Of a stretch of DNA of 35,741 nucleotides, positions 7,223 through 15,359 are shown piece after piece. The stretch covers positions 1 through 35,741 of the forward strand of contig JBMYYH010000021.1 of NCBI GenBank assembly GCA_049609225.1. Reading direction: 5' to 3'. The first letter of the stretch is position 1; the number at the start of each line of letters is the position of its first letter. Position numbers and translations under genes: made by a program. The notes under the pieces are model-generated. The model was given only the letters and a program-made list of their open reading frames with translations, had not been told where the DNA came from and made no database searches. The stretch is from GCA-2746235 sp049609225. Lineage in GTDB: Bacteria; Planctomycetota; UBA1135.

Positions 7223-8272
7223 ATGAAGGAGCTGCCTTTACACATCGAGGGATGGGAACTGCAAGGATTGGAACTGCAGACCAAGAGTGGTTGGAATCGT
7301 CGCACCACGGTGGTGGCCTTGCGCGGCAAGGGTTGTGTGGGTTATGGCGAAGACGTGACTTATGCCGGAGAAGAGCAGGCGGCATTTCAAGAACGCGGCT
7401 TGCCGGTTTGTTTGGAAGGTGACTACACGCTGCAGTCCTTTGCAGCGGCCTTGGATGCCATTGCCGAAGAGGATTGGTTTCCAAATCCCCCGGAGCAACC
7501 CGCCTCCCTTCACTTCCGACGTTGGGCTTTTGAATCCGCTGCGCTCGATCTCGCGTTGAAGCAGAACGCGGTTTCTCTCGCGGACTTTCTCGGACGCAGT
7601 GCCGCACCCGTGCACTTCGTGCATTCCGTCGGGCTGGGGAATCCGCCTTCGCTCGACATCCTCCATCAACGCCTGTTCCACGTGCCCGATCTACGCTTCA
7701 AGTTGGATTGGGACGAATCCTGGGAAGAGGAGTTCCTGTATGCCCTGCGCGATTTGGATGCCGTGGATGTGGTGGATTTCAAAGGCCACTACCACGGCGC
7801 CTTTGAAGGGCCGGACCCCGAGCCGACCGGTTATGCCATCGTCGCGGAGATGCTGCCGCATGCATGGTTGGAGGATCCGGCGTGGACCAAGGATTGCGCC
7901 GATGTCTTGATGCCGCATGTCGCACGCGTCACTTGGGATGCACCGCTGCACCACTTATCCGATCTGGAAGCACTTCCGGTGCTTCCGAAAAGGATCAACA
8001 TCAAGCCGTCGCGTTTTGCGACCGTCGCGCGACTCCTGCGGGTGTTGGAGTGGATGCAGCAACAGGGTGTCGCGGGTTATGGCGGCGGACAATTTGAACT
8101 GGGTCCGGGGCGTAAGCAGATCCAACACCTGGCATCCCTGTGTTATGCCGAGGCGGCGAATGACGTCGCGCCGGTGGAGTATCACGCGGGGGAATGGGAG
8201 GCAGCACCACCAGCGAGTCCCTTGCCTGCGTTTGGGGATGTCGTCGGGTTTGGCGGTTGGGAGCCGGAGTAA
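7223..8272 (+). CDS. Enolase-superfamily protein of unknown substrate
   Basis: Protein of 349 residues. The N-terminal capping domain (about 1-115) is followed by a TIM-barrel-like half with the ordered motifs FKLDWD, DFKGHYHG, WLEDPAW, VTWDAP, NIKPSRF and YGGGQFELGPGR. These correspond to successive barrel strands of the muconate-lactonising/enolase superfamily. The acidic residues of DFKG, LEDP and WDAP are the likely Mg2+ ligands, and the lysines of FKLD and NIKPSR the likely acid/base residues. I recall similar proteins annotated only as enolase C-terminal domain-like. The reaction is unknown (racemisation, cycloisomerisation or dehydration), and no pathway neighbour helps. Confidence 0.75.
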   Translation: MKELPLHIEGWELQGLELQTKSGWNRRTTVVALRGKGCVGYGEDVTYAGEEQAAFQERGLPVCLEGDYTLQSFAAALDAIAEEDWFPNPPEQPASLHFRRWAFESAALDLALKQNAVSLADFLGRSAAPVHFVHSVGLGNPPSLDILHQRLFHVPDLRFKLDWDESWEEEFLYALRDLDAVDVVDFKGHYHGAFEGPDPEPTGYAIVAEMLPHAWLEDPAWTKDCADVLMPHVARVTWDAPLHHLSDLEALPVLPKRINIKPSRFATVARLLRVLEWMQQQGVAGYGGGQFELGPGRKQIQHLASLCYAEAANDVAPVEYHAGEWEAAPPASPLPAFGDVVGFGGWEPE

Positions 8273-8285
8273 CGGTACCTGCGCT

Positions 8286-8307
8286 TGGAAACCTGAGAGG
8301 CTTTCCA
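8286..8307. terminator. Hairpin between convergent genes
   Basis: TGGAAACCT (8286-8294) pairs with AGG (8298-8300) and TTTCCA (8302-8307) with one bulged C and a GAG loop. It lies between the stops at 8272 (+) and 8318 (-), so it could end both transcripts. No U-tract follows. Confidence 0.45.
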
Positions 8308-8317
8308 GTCGAAAGGA

Positions 8318-9427
8318 TCAGCCTTCGTCCGACATCAGAACTTTCGCAGCGGCAAAGATCTGTTGGCGAAGAGGACCAGTGCCACGAATATCATCCGTAT
8401 TCGCCTGCACCGCAATGCTGCAACCAAGCTCCGGGAAGTACATGAGTTCGGCGGTGTAGCCAGGGAACCAACCGCTGTGTCCATAACCCGGACCATAGGG
8501 AGTTTCACTGACGATGATGCCATCGGCATATCGATCGCCCGGCCATAGTTGTGCGTCCACGGCGCCGGCGATCGAAGCCGTCACTCGCGAAGCATCCGCG
8601 GCTCCGCCGGTAAAGAGGTGCATCCCCCAAGTCGCGAGATCGGCAGTGGTGCTGTAGTAACCACCACCAGCCCACTCCAACTGCGGGTTCAACTCCATCC
8701 GCCCATGATGCAGAACCGGCAGCGCTGACTTGCGCCCGGGTTCTCCAAGGATGTGATAGCCCTGGGTGAGCATCGGTAGATCACGCGAAGTCGTGGGCGC
8801 GGTGTGATCCAAGCCTAACGGTGCCAGGTAACGTCGGTGAATCTCCCGATACGCCGACTTACCGCTGGCCTTTTCCATCGCCATGCCAGCAAGAATGAAA
8901 TTGGTATCGGCATAACTCCAGGCACTCCCCGCTGCGAACAAGGGCTCTGCATCCAAGATGTAAGCCACCAATTCCTGCGGTTGCCAATCGCGATACACAT
9001 CCGCACGCGCATCTTTCCAGAACTGAACTACGTGCACATGCTCCGGCACCCCACTTTGATGATGCATCAAATGCGCAAGAGTGATGCTGTCGTGATTGGG
9101 CAAGTGATCGAACCACTCGGCATCGCCCAAGTACTTCTGCAACTTGTCGTCCGCCGCCACGATGCCCTCTTCCAAGAGATCCAGATACCACGCCGCGAAG
9201 TAGGTCTTGCCGATACTGCCCGACATCAGACGATGCTTCACCGTCATCGGCACGGATGCTTCCACATCCGCAAGGCCAGCAGCGAACTCCAACAGCCGAC
9301 CATCCTCAAAACGAACCGCCAGGCAAGCGCCGGGCACCGCTTCCTTTGCGGCAAAGGCATCCAGTTGTTCCTGCAGGGCTTCCGGGGCGGCGGTCTGCAG
9401 CAGAGTGGTCAGGAGAATGGGGAGCAT
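8318..9427 (-). CDS. Serine hydrolase, beta-lactamase class C/DD-peptidase family
   Basis: Exported serine hydrolase of 369 residues from the ATG at 9427; the frame is open further upstream but that extension overlaps the divergent SDR gene. The start MLPILLTTLLQTAAPEA is a short signal peptide. The SxxK nucleophile motif is SIGK (Ser71, Lys74), the second motif is SYADTN (Tyr172, with Asp174 replacing the usual Asn of YxN), and the third is HSG in GYGHSGWFPGY. The family includes esterases, D-aminopeptidases and beta-lactamases. The YAD variant argues against a dedicated beta-lactamase, and an esterase or peptidase role is more likely. Confidence 0.85.
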   Translation of the reverse strand: MLPILLTTLLQTAAPEALQEQLDAFAAKEAVPGACLAVRFEDGRLLEFAAGLADVEASVPMTVKHRLMSGSIGKTYFAAWYLDLLEEGIVAADDKLQKYLGDAEWFDHLPNHDSITLAHLMHHQSGVPEHVHVVQFWKDARADVYRDWQPQELVAYILDAEPLFAAGSAWSYADTNFILAGMAMEKASGKSAYREIHRRYLAPLGLDHTAPTTSRDLPMLTQGYHILGEPGRKSALPVLHHGRMELNPQLEWAGGGYYSTTADLATWGMHLFTGGAADASRVTASIAGAVDAQLWPGDRYADGIIVSETPYGPGYGHSGWFPGYTAELMYFPELGCSIAVQANTDDIRGTGPLRQQIFAAAKVLMSDEG

Positions 9428-9475
9428 GCTCACGGTACGTGACGAACCGCGATGCGTTGGCATCCGCAGGGTCGT

Positions 9476-9481
9476 TAGAAT
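9476..9481 (+). promoter_or_regulatory. -10-like TAGAAT, leaderless-type promoter
   Basis: TAGAAT ends 7 bases before the ATG of the SDR gene (9489). The intervening TCGCCCC has no ribosome-binding site. Confidence 0.5.
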
Positions 9482-9488
9482 TCGCCCC

Positions 9489-10241
9489 ATGGCCACTCTT
9501 CCACGTACCGTCGTCATCACCGGAGCCGGCAGCGGCATCGGTCGTGCCACCGCAGAAGCCTTTGCGGCCGACGGTTGGCGCATGCTGCTGGTCGGCCGGC
9601 GCCGGAACAAGCTCGAAGAAACCATCGCCGGGCTCGCCGACCCCTCCTTGGCCGAAGCGGCGGCTCTCGATATCGGAGAACCCGCTGCCATGGAAACTGC
9701 GGTCGATGCTTTCGTCGGCAAGGTCGGTGGCTTGGGTGCTCTCATCGCAAATGCCGGCATCAATCCGCAACGTACCGCCGCCGCCGATACCGACGATGCC
9801 CATTGGAATGAAACCCTGCGCGTGAATCTCACCGGCACCCATCGCAGCTGCAAAGCCGCCCTACCCCACTTTCGCGCACAACAAGGTGGCGCTTTCGTCA
9901 CCATCGGCAGCATCGCCGGGCAAGTGGGCATGGCGGATCGCGCTGCTTATGGGCCGAGCAAGGCCGCGGTGATCGAGTACACCCGCAACCTGGCGGTCGA
10001 CTACGGCGCCGACGGCATCCGCGCGAATTGCGTATGCCCGGGTTATGTCATCACCGACATCAACCGCCAATGGCTCGAATACCTGCCGCGCGAGACCCAT
10101 GCACAGCTGGTCGCTAAACACCCCCTCGGCCTCGGGACCCCCCCGGACGTGGCCGCCGCCATCCTGTTCCTGTGCCAGCCGGCTTCGCGCTGGATCACCG
10201 GAGTCGACCTCAGTGTCGATGGTGGATACACCTGTCATTAA
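9489..10241 (+). CDS. Short-chain dehydrogenase/reductase (FabG-like SDR)
   Basis: Classical NAD(P)-dependent oxidoreductase of 250 residues, cytoplasmic. The cofactor motif TGAGSGIG spans residues 11-18, NAG is at 88-90, and the catalytic tetrad is Asn113, Ser141, Tyr154 and Lys158. The C-terminus ITGVDLSVDGGYTCH is typical of FabG-like SDRs. The GRRR after strand 2 hints at NADPH preference. The ATG at 9489 places the glycine motif at the normal distance; the frame is open upstream to 9207 but that part is antisense to the serine hydrolase. The substrate is unknown. The bisphosphate nucleotidase gene follows 55 bp downstream with its own promoter signature. Confidence 0.92.
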   Translation: MATLPRTVVITGAGSGIGRATAEAFAADGWRMLLVGRRRNKLEETIAGLADPSLAEAAALDIGEPAAMETAVDAFVGKVGGLGALIANAGINPQRTAAADTDDAHWNETLRVNLTGTHRSCKAALPHFRAQQGGAFVTIGSIAGQVGMADRAAYGPSKAAVIEYTRNLAVDYGADGIRANCVCPGYVITDINRQWLEYLPRETHAQLVAKHPLGLGTPPDVAAAILFLCQPASRWITGVDLSVDGGYTCH

Positions 10242-10283
10242 GCCGCAGGACCGCCGCCCAATCCCTCCAGGGCTCCCTTCCGT

Positions 10284-10289
10284 TACAAT
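10284..10289 (+). promoter_or_regulatory. -10-like TACAAT, leaderless-type promoter
   Basis: TACAAT ends 7 bases before the ATG at 10297, with CCCGCCC between and no Shine-Dalgarno. It supports that start rather than the longer open frame from 10045. Confidence 0.5.
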
Positions 10290-10296
10290 CCCGCCC

Positions 10297-11289
10297 ATGA
10301 CCGATCTCGATCGCATCCTTGAAGTCGCCCAAGAAGCCGGCCGTCAGGCTGCTCACCTTTGCCGCGCCGTCACCGCCGACACCCCTGAGTCGATGGACAA
10401 GGGTGATAAGTCGCCGGTCACGATTGCCGATTATGGTTCCCAAGCCGTCATCCTTCGTTTGATCAAGGATGCCTTCCCCGATCACGGCGTGATCTCGGAA
10501 GAGGGTAGCGAGCATCTTCGTGAGAGTGCCGGCGAAGATGGAACGGCCAAGATCGTGCAGTTGGTCAGCGATCGCATCGGCCAAGACACGAACTTCGAGG
10601 AAGTGTGCAGCTGGATCGATCACGCGGGCGTGGAAGGTGCGGAGTACACCTGGGCCATCGACCCGATTGACGGCACCAAGGGTTTCCTGCGCCGTCAGCA
10701 GTACGCGGTCGCCATTGGCCTGATGAAGAATGGTGTTCCATTCGCAGGCGTGATGGTTTGCCCGAACTTGCCGGTCGATATGGACCAGCCCGATGGCCAG
10801 AAGGGTGTGTTGTTCGTCGCGATGAAGGATCGTGGTACTTACAGCGTGCCGGTCGATGGTGGCAGTGAGCCGCAACGGATTCACGTCAGCCAGAGCAGCG
10901 ATCCGAAGGAGTGGAAAGTGCTCGGCAGTGTCGAGAGCGCGCACGGCGACCCGACTTTGGTCGTCGCCATGATGGAAGAGGTCGGTGTGGGTGGTGGATT
11001 CGTCCGCTACGACTCGCAAGTGAAGTACGGCGTGGTCGCCAATGGCACCGCTGAGATTTATGTGCGCCCGCGCTCGAAGCCCGATTATCGCGAGAACATT
11101 TGGGACCACGTGGCCGGTGTGATCGTCTGCGAAGAGGCCGGCGGACGCGTGACCGACGTCGATGGCAAGGATCTGGATTTCACCTTGGGCAAGAAGCTTT
11201 TGGAGAATCGCGGAATCCTAGCAACGTCCGGTGGAGCGGTGCATGACGCCGTCGTTGCGGGCCTAGCTGCTGCTGAAAAAGTAGGTTAG
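10297..11289 (+). CDS. 3'(2'),5'-bisphosphate nucleotidase-like phosphatase (HAL2/CysQ type)
   Basis: Mg2+-dependent phosphatase of the inositol monophosphatase superfamily, 330 residues. The motif DKGDKSPVTIADYGSQA (34-50) is characteristic of the HAL2/SAL1 branch that removes the 3'-phosphate from PAP, the by-product of sulfate assimilation and sulfotransferases. Metal ligands are visible as Glu68-Glu69 (SEEG) and Asp122, Asp125 in DPIDGTKGF, with WDHVAG near the C-terminus. The eukaryote-like length exceeds E. coli CysQ (about 250). Substrate assignment rests on family similarity, and inositol phosphates remain possible. No sulfate genes are adjacent. Confidence 0.85.
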   Translation: MTDLDRILEVAQEAGRQAAHLCRAVTADTPESMDKGDKSPVTIADYGSQAVILRLIKDAFPDHGVISEEGSEHLRESAGEDGTAKIVQLVSDRIGQDTNFEEVCSWIDHAGVEGAEYTWAIDPIDGTKGFLRRQQYAVAIGLMKNGVPFAGVMVCPNLPVDMDQPDGQKGVLFVAMKDRGTYSVPVDGGSEPQRIHVSQSSDPKEWKVLGSVESAHGDPTLVVAMMEEVGVGGGFVRYDSQVKYGVVANGTAEIYVRPRSKPDYRENIWDHVAGVIVCEEAGGRVTDVDGKDLDFTLGKKLLENRGILATSGGAVHDAVVAGLAAAEKVG

Positions 11290-11362
11290 GCTCAAGCACG
11301 ATTACCGGGTTCCGCTAAGGTGGAGTCGGCGTTCCCTAGCGCCAACCCCCTATCCCCACACC

Positions 11363-13045
11363 ATGCGGCTCCCTACCGTACTTCCCCTCGTTTTCGCATG
11401 CACCAGCCTTGGCACACTGTCGGCCCAGGAAGGTGGCGAACCTGAACTCCTGCTCCACTTTGATGGAGGCGGGCCGAGTGAACGCCTTGGCGAGTCGCTC
11501 GCCTTTGGCGGCGACATCAACAACGATGGCACCCCGGATATTCTCGTCGGCGCCGAATTCGCCGATAGTTCTGGGCTTACGCGCAACGGCATGGCGGTGG
11601 TGTACAGCGGCACCAATGGGGTGATCCTGCACCAGTTCTTCGGCACTGCCAACTTCGAGAACCTCGGCACCGTGGTCATCTCCCCCGGCGACATGAACGC
11701 CGATGGTTTTGACGACATCCTCATCGGCTCGGCCGGCGCCGATCCGGCTCTGCTCGTGGATGCCGGCCGCATTGAAATCTTCTCCGGTTTTGATGGCTCT
11801 TCGCTGTTGCGCATTGAAGGCACGGTGAGCGATGGCTTCTTCGGTTCCAGTCTGGGTGAGCTTGGTGATATCGATGGCAATAGTGTGCCTGATTTCATCG
11901 TCGGCGAACCGGGTCGCAATAGCTTTGGCGGCCGCGTCTATGTCTACTCCGGCCTGACAGGTACTGCCTTGTTCCAGAAGGATGGCGCGATCGGGGATGA
12001 ATGCGGGCGTGCGGTCAGTATTGCAGGAGACCTCAATGGCGATGGCACGACGGATTGGTTCGTGGGATCGCCATTCGCCGATACCGGCGCCTTCACCGAT
12101 AACGGGACTGCCGAAGTCTTCTCTGGCGCCGATGGTTCTTCCCTGCGCCTGTTCGAAGGAACGGCCTCCAATGACCAGTTTGGCCACTCCGTGGATGGCG
12201 GCCACTTCATCGACCTCGATACGGTTCCCGATTTCATCATCGGCATCCCCAACCGCAATCCTGGCTCTGCCCCTGCCGGTGGATCGGCTGCGGTCTACGA
12301 TGGCGCCACCGGCAACTTGGTCTACCTGAAGGAAGGTGTAGCCCTGGCCGACAACCTCGGAAACTCGGTCGCCCTCACCGGGGATGTCGATGGCGATGGC
12401 TTCGGCGACTTCCTCATCGGCGCACGCCTGATGGATGCCGGTGGCAACTTCGACGCCGGCTCGGCCTTCCTCCACAGTGGCCGAAATGGCGACCTTCTGC
12501 ACCGCATCGATGGCGTCGATCCACAGGATAACTGTGGCGATTCGGTCGTCGGCGGCGCCGACATCGACGGCGATGGCCTGAGCGATTACGCCGTGGCCGC
12601 ACCCTTCGCCGACAATGTGGCGATCCTGGCAGGCACGGTCGATGTGCAGCGCATCATCCCCATCCTGAGCACCTCGGTGGATGAGATTTCTGCCGCTGCC
12701 GGCGGCAGCGTGGACTTCGCCTTCGACTTCCCCATGACGGAGGCCAATAAGGATTATGTCCTGGTTGCCTCCCACTCGGGATTGGGACCATTCGTGCGCC
12801 AAGGCGTGTCGATCCCACTGACCTTCGACAACACCTTCCAGTTGATGATCGCCGGTGGACCACCTCAGTTCACCGACAGCACCGGCACCCTCGATGCCGG
12901 CGGCGATGGCACCGCCCTCTTGACCTTGGCCGCGGGCGAGGCCTCGAACATGGTGGGGCTCACCATCCGCTTCTCGGTGGTCAGCCTCTCTGGCTCCAAC
13001 CTGCGCGGCGCGTCCAACGCCCGTAGCTTGGTGTTCCTGCCCTGA
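11363..13045 (+). CDS. Secreted FG-GAP repeat protein (predicted seven-bladed beta-propeller)
   Basis: Exported protein of 560 residues with signal peptide MRLPTVLPLVFACTSLGTLSAQ. Residues about 45-430 contain seven FG-GAP repeats, each with a calcium-type loop such as GDINNDGTPDILVG, GDMNADGFDDILIG, GDLNGDGTTDWFVG or ADIDGDGLSDYAV. The fifth (FIDLDTVPDFIIG) has a degenerate loop. Seven repeats match the integrin-alpha propeller. The C-terminal part (about 435-560) is an unrecognised beta-rich domain ending ARSLVFLP. There is no membrane anchor. The role is probably extracellular binding or adhesion; the ligand is unknown. Confidence 0.88.
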   Translation: MRLPTVLPLVFACTSLGTLSAQEGGEPELLLHFDGGGPSERLGESLAFGGDINNDGTPDILVGAEFADSSGLTRNGMAVVYSGTNGVILHQFFGTANFENLGTVVISPGDMNADGFDDILIGSAGADPALLVDAGRIEIFSGFDGSSLLRIEGTVSDGFFGSSLGELGDIDGNSVPDFIVGEPGRNSFGGRVYVYSGLTGTALFQKDGAIGDECGRAVSIAGDLNGDGTTDWFVGSPFADTGAFTDNGTAEVFSGADGSSLRLFEGTASNDQFGHSVDGGHFIDLDTVPDFIIGIPNRNPGSAPAGGSAAVYDGATGNLVYLKEGVALADNLGNSVALTGDVDGDGFGDFLIGARLMDAGGNFDAGSAFLHSGRNGDLLHRIDGVDPQDNCGDSVVGGADIDGDGLSDYAVAAPFADNVAILAGTVDVQRIIPILSTSVDEISAAAGGSVDFAFDFPMTEANKDYVLVASHSGLGPFVRQGVSIPLTFDNTFQLMIAGGPPQFTDSTGTLDAGGDGTALLTLAAGEASNMVGLTIRFSVVSLSGSNLRGASNARSLVFLP

Positions 13046-13071
13046 TTCAGCGCTTTTTCGCAGCAACATGG

Positions 13072-13077
13072 CACAAT
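13072..13077 (+). promoter_or_regulatory. -10-like CACAAT before malic enzyme
   Basis: CACAAT ends 8 bases before the ATG at 13086, with AGTGGGCC between. It is a weaker member of the leaderless-type series seen at other genes here. Confidence 0.35.
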
Positions 13078-13085
13078 AGTGGGCC

Positions 13086-15359
13086 ATGGAGCCGCTGACC
13101 ACCCGCAAGGACGCGCTGCGTTACCACGTCGAAGGACGCCCCGGCAAGATCGAGGTCGTTCCGAGTAAGCCTTGCCTTACCCAGATTGACTTGTCCTTGG
13201 CTTACACCCCGGGTGTGGCCGAGCCTTGCCGCGAGATCGCTAAGGACCCAAGCAAGGTTTTTGATTACACCGCCAAGGGCAACTTGGTGGCGGTGGTCAC
13301 CGATGGTTCTGCGGTGCTTGGCCTCGGCAACATCGGACCGGATGCAGCCAAGCCGGTGATGGAAGGAAAGGGCGTGCTGTTCAAGCGCTTTGCGGATATT
13401 GATGTCTTCGATATCGAACTCGGTACCCAGGATGTAGATGAGATTGTCGCTGCGGTGAAAGCGATGGCACCGACCGTCAGTGGCATCAACCTCGAAGACA
13501 TCTCCGCGCCGCGTTGTTTCGAGATCGAAAAACGCCTGCGCGATGAGTTGGACATTCCCGTCTTCCATGATGATCAACATGGAACTGCTTTGATCTCAGG
13601 TGCGGCACTCCTCAACGCCGCCGAGATCGCGGGCAAGAAGCTCGAGGACTTGAAGGTGGTGGTGAATGGCGCGGGCGCTGCGGCAGTGGCGTGTGCGGAG
13701 TTCGCGATCAGTCTCGGGGTCGATCGCGAGAAGTTGTTGATGTGCGATTCGAAGGGTGTGCTGCACCACGAACGCGACGACCTCAACGAATACAAGGCCT
13801 TGTTCCAACGTGAAACCGACCGTCGCACTTTGGCGGAGGCGATGAAGGGCTCGGATGTATTCCTCGGTGTATCGGTGGGCGATGTGGTGTCGCCGGACAT
13901 GCTCCTGGACATGGCGCCCAACCCAATCGTCTTGGCCATGTCCAACCCCGATCCGGAGATCAGCTACCCGCTTGCCACCCGCACCCGCGCCGACGTGATC
14001 ATGGCCACCGGGCGTTCGGACTTCCCCAACCAAGTCAACAATGTGCTTGGTTTCCCGTTCATCTTCCGCGGCGCTTTGGATGCACGTGCGAGCACCATCA
14101 ATACGGAGATGTTGCACGCAGCCTGTTTCGCCTTGGCGGAGTTGGCGAAGGAGCCGGTGCCGGAGAATGTGGTGGCGGCGTATGGACTGGCGTCGATCGA
14201 ATTCGGTCGGGAGTATTTGATTCCGAAACCACTGGATCATCGGGTCTTGCGTCGCGTCGCAACGGCGGTGGCGAAGGCGGCGATCGATACGGGCGTCGCG
14301 CGGGCGGAGTTGGACCTGGATGTCTACACGCGGCAGTTGGGGGAACGTCTCGGTGATGAGCGCGACTTGATGCAGAAGGTTGTGGCGCGTGCGCGTCGCA
14401 GTCGCAACACCGTGGTTTATCCGGAAGGAGAGACGGAGCGGATTTTGATCGCTGCAGCCGCCGTGGTGCAGGAACGCATGGCGAAGCCGATCCTGCTTGG
14501 ACGTCAGCATGTGATTCGTGAGAAGGCGGAGTCGCTCGGCATCAGCTTGAAGGGTGTCGAGATCCTGGATCCACGGGAAGCGCCGCAACGGGAAAGCTAT
14601 GCGCAGGAACTCCTGCACATCCGACGCCATCGTCGCGGCAACTTGGACCGCGCGCGTCAACGCCTGCTCGATCCGATGTGGTTCGGCCCGATGATGTTGC
14701 GCATGGGCGATGCCGATGCATTGGTCGGCGGTGTGACGCGGCATGTGCGCAAGTCGATGGGCCCGATGCTGAAGGTCGTGCCGCTGCGCGATGGCGTGCG
14801 GTTGGCTTGTGGCATGACCATCGTCTTCAGCAATAAGGGTCCGATCTTCCTGACCGATACTGCGGTCAACATTCAACCTTCGGAAGATGACCTCGCCGAG
14901 ATCGCCTTGTTGGCGGCGGAAGAGGTGCAGGCGCTCGGTATCGAGCCCGTAGTCGCGATGTTGAGTTTCTCCAGTTTCGGAGGCACGCCACATCCGCAGA
15001 CCGACATGATCCGTCGTGCCGTGACCATCGCGCGCGAAGAAGCGCCGGATTTGATCATCGATGGTGAGATGCGCGTCGATGCCGCGCTCGATCCCACCAT
15101 CCAAACACGTTACGCCGATTGCCGCTTGGAAGGCAAGCGCGCCAACGTCTTGGTGTTCCCGGACCTGAATGCCGCCAACATCGGCTTCAACTTGGTCCGC
15201 ACCCTCACCGACGCACCCGTCGTCGGTCCGGTGATGCTCGGTCTCGACCGTCCAGCACACCTCCTGCAACCGCATTCCTGCGGCGTCTCCGACGTCGTCC
15301 ACCTGACCGCGATCGCCTGCTTAAGCGGAGCTGCGGTGCCCTACCCCGTCGAGACCTAA
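13086..15359 (+). CDS. maeB: NADP-dependent malic enzyme with phosphotransacetylase-like C-terminal domain
   Basis: Decarboxylates malate to pyruvate with reduction of NADP+; cytoplasmic. Its 757 residues match the usual MaeB length of about 760. The malic domain carries SLAYTPGVAEPCREIA (catalytic Tyr), AAKPVMEGKGVLFK (catalytic Lys) and FHDDQHGTA (metal-binding Asp pair). The Rossmann domain has NGAGAAA near residue 197. From about residue 430 a phosphotransacetylase-like domain follows, which in MaeB enzymes is thought to be regulatory (acetyl-CoA sensing) rather than catalytic. The stop overlaps the next ATG (TAATG), so it is translationally coupled to the COG2509 flavoprotein. Confidence 0.95.
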   Translation: MEPLTTRKDALRYHVEGRPGKIEVVPSKPCLTQIDLSLAYTPGVAEPCREIAKDPSKVFDYTAKGNLVAVVTDGSAVLGLGNIGPDAAKPVMEGKGVLFKRFADIDVFDIELGTQDVDEIVAAVKAMAPTVSGINLEDISAPRCFEIEKRLRDELDIPVFHDDQHGTALISGAALLNAAEIAGKKLEDLKVVVNGAGAAAVACAEFAISLGVDREKLLMCDSKGVLHHERDDLNEYKALFQRETDRRTLAEAMKGSDVFLGVSVGDVVSPDMLLDMAPNPIVLAMSNPDPEISYPLATRTRADVIMATGRSDFPNQVNNVLGFPFIFRGALDARASTINTEMLHAACFALAELAKEPVPENVVAAYGLASIEFGREYLIPKPLDHRVLRRVATAVAKAAIDTGVARAELDLDVYTRQLGERLGDERDLMQKVVARARRSRNTVVYPEGETERILIAAAAVVQERMAKPILLGRQHVIREKAESLGISLKGVEILDPREAPQRESYAQELLHIRRHRRGNLDRARQRLLDPMWFGPMMLRMGDADALVGGVTRHVRKSMGPMLKVVPLRDGVRLACGMTIVFSNKGPIFLTDTAVNIQPSEDDLAEIALLAAEEVQALGIEPVVAMLSFSSFGGTPHPQTDMIRRAVTIAREEAPDLIIDGEMRVDAALDPTIQTRYADCRLEGKRANVLVFPDLNAANIGFNLVRTLTDAPVVGPVMLGLDRPAHLLQPHSCGVSDVVHLTAIACLSGAAVPYPVET

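Noticed and set aside
11336..13108. Long antisense ORF (590 codons) opposite the FG-GAP gene
   Set aside because: It is a shadow: the sense strand has signal peptide and repeat motifs, and antisense frames are often open in GC-rich genes. The same applies to antisense ORFs at 1894-3402, 13596-15302 and 15371-16738.
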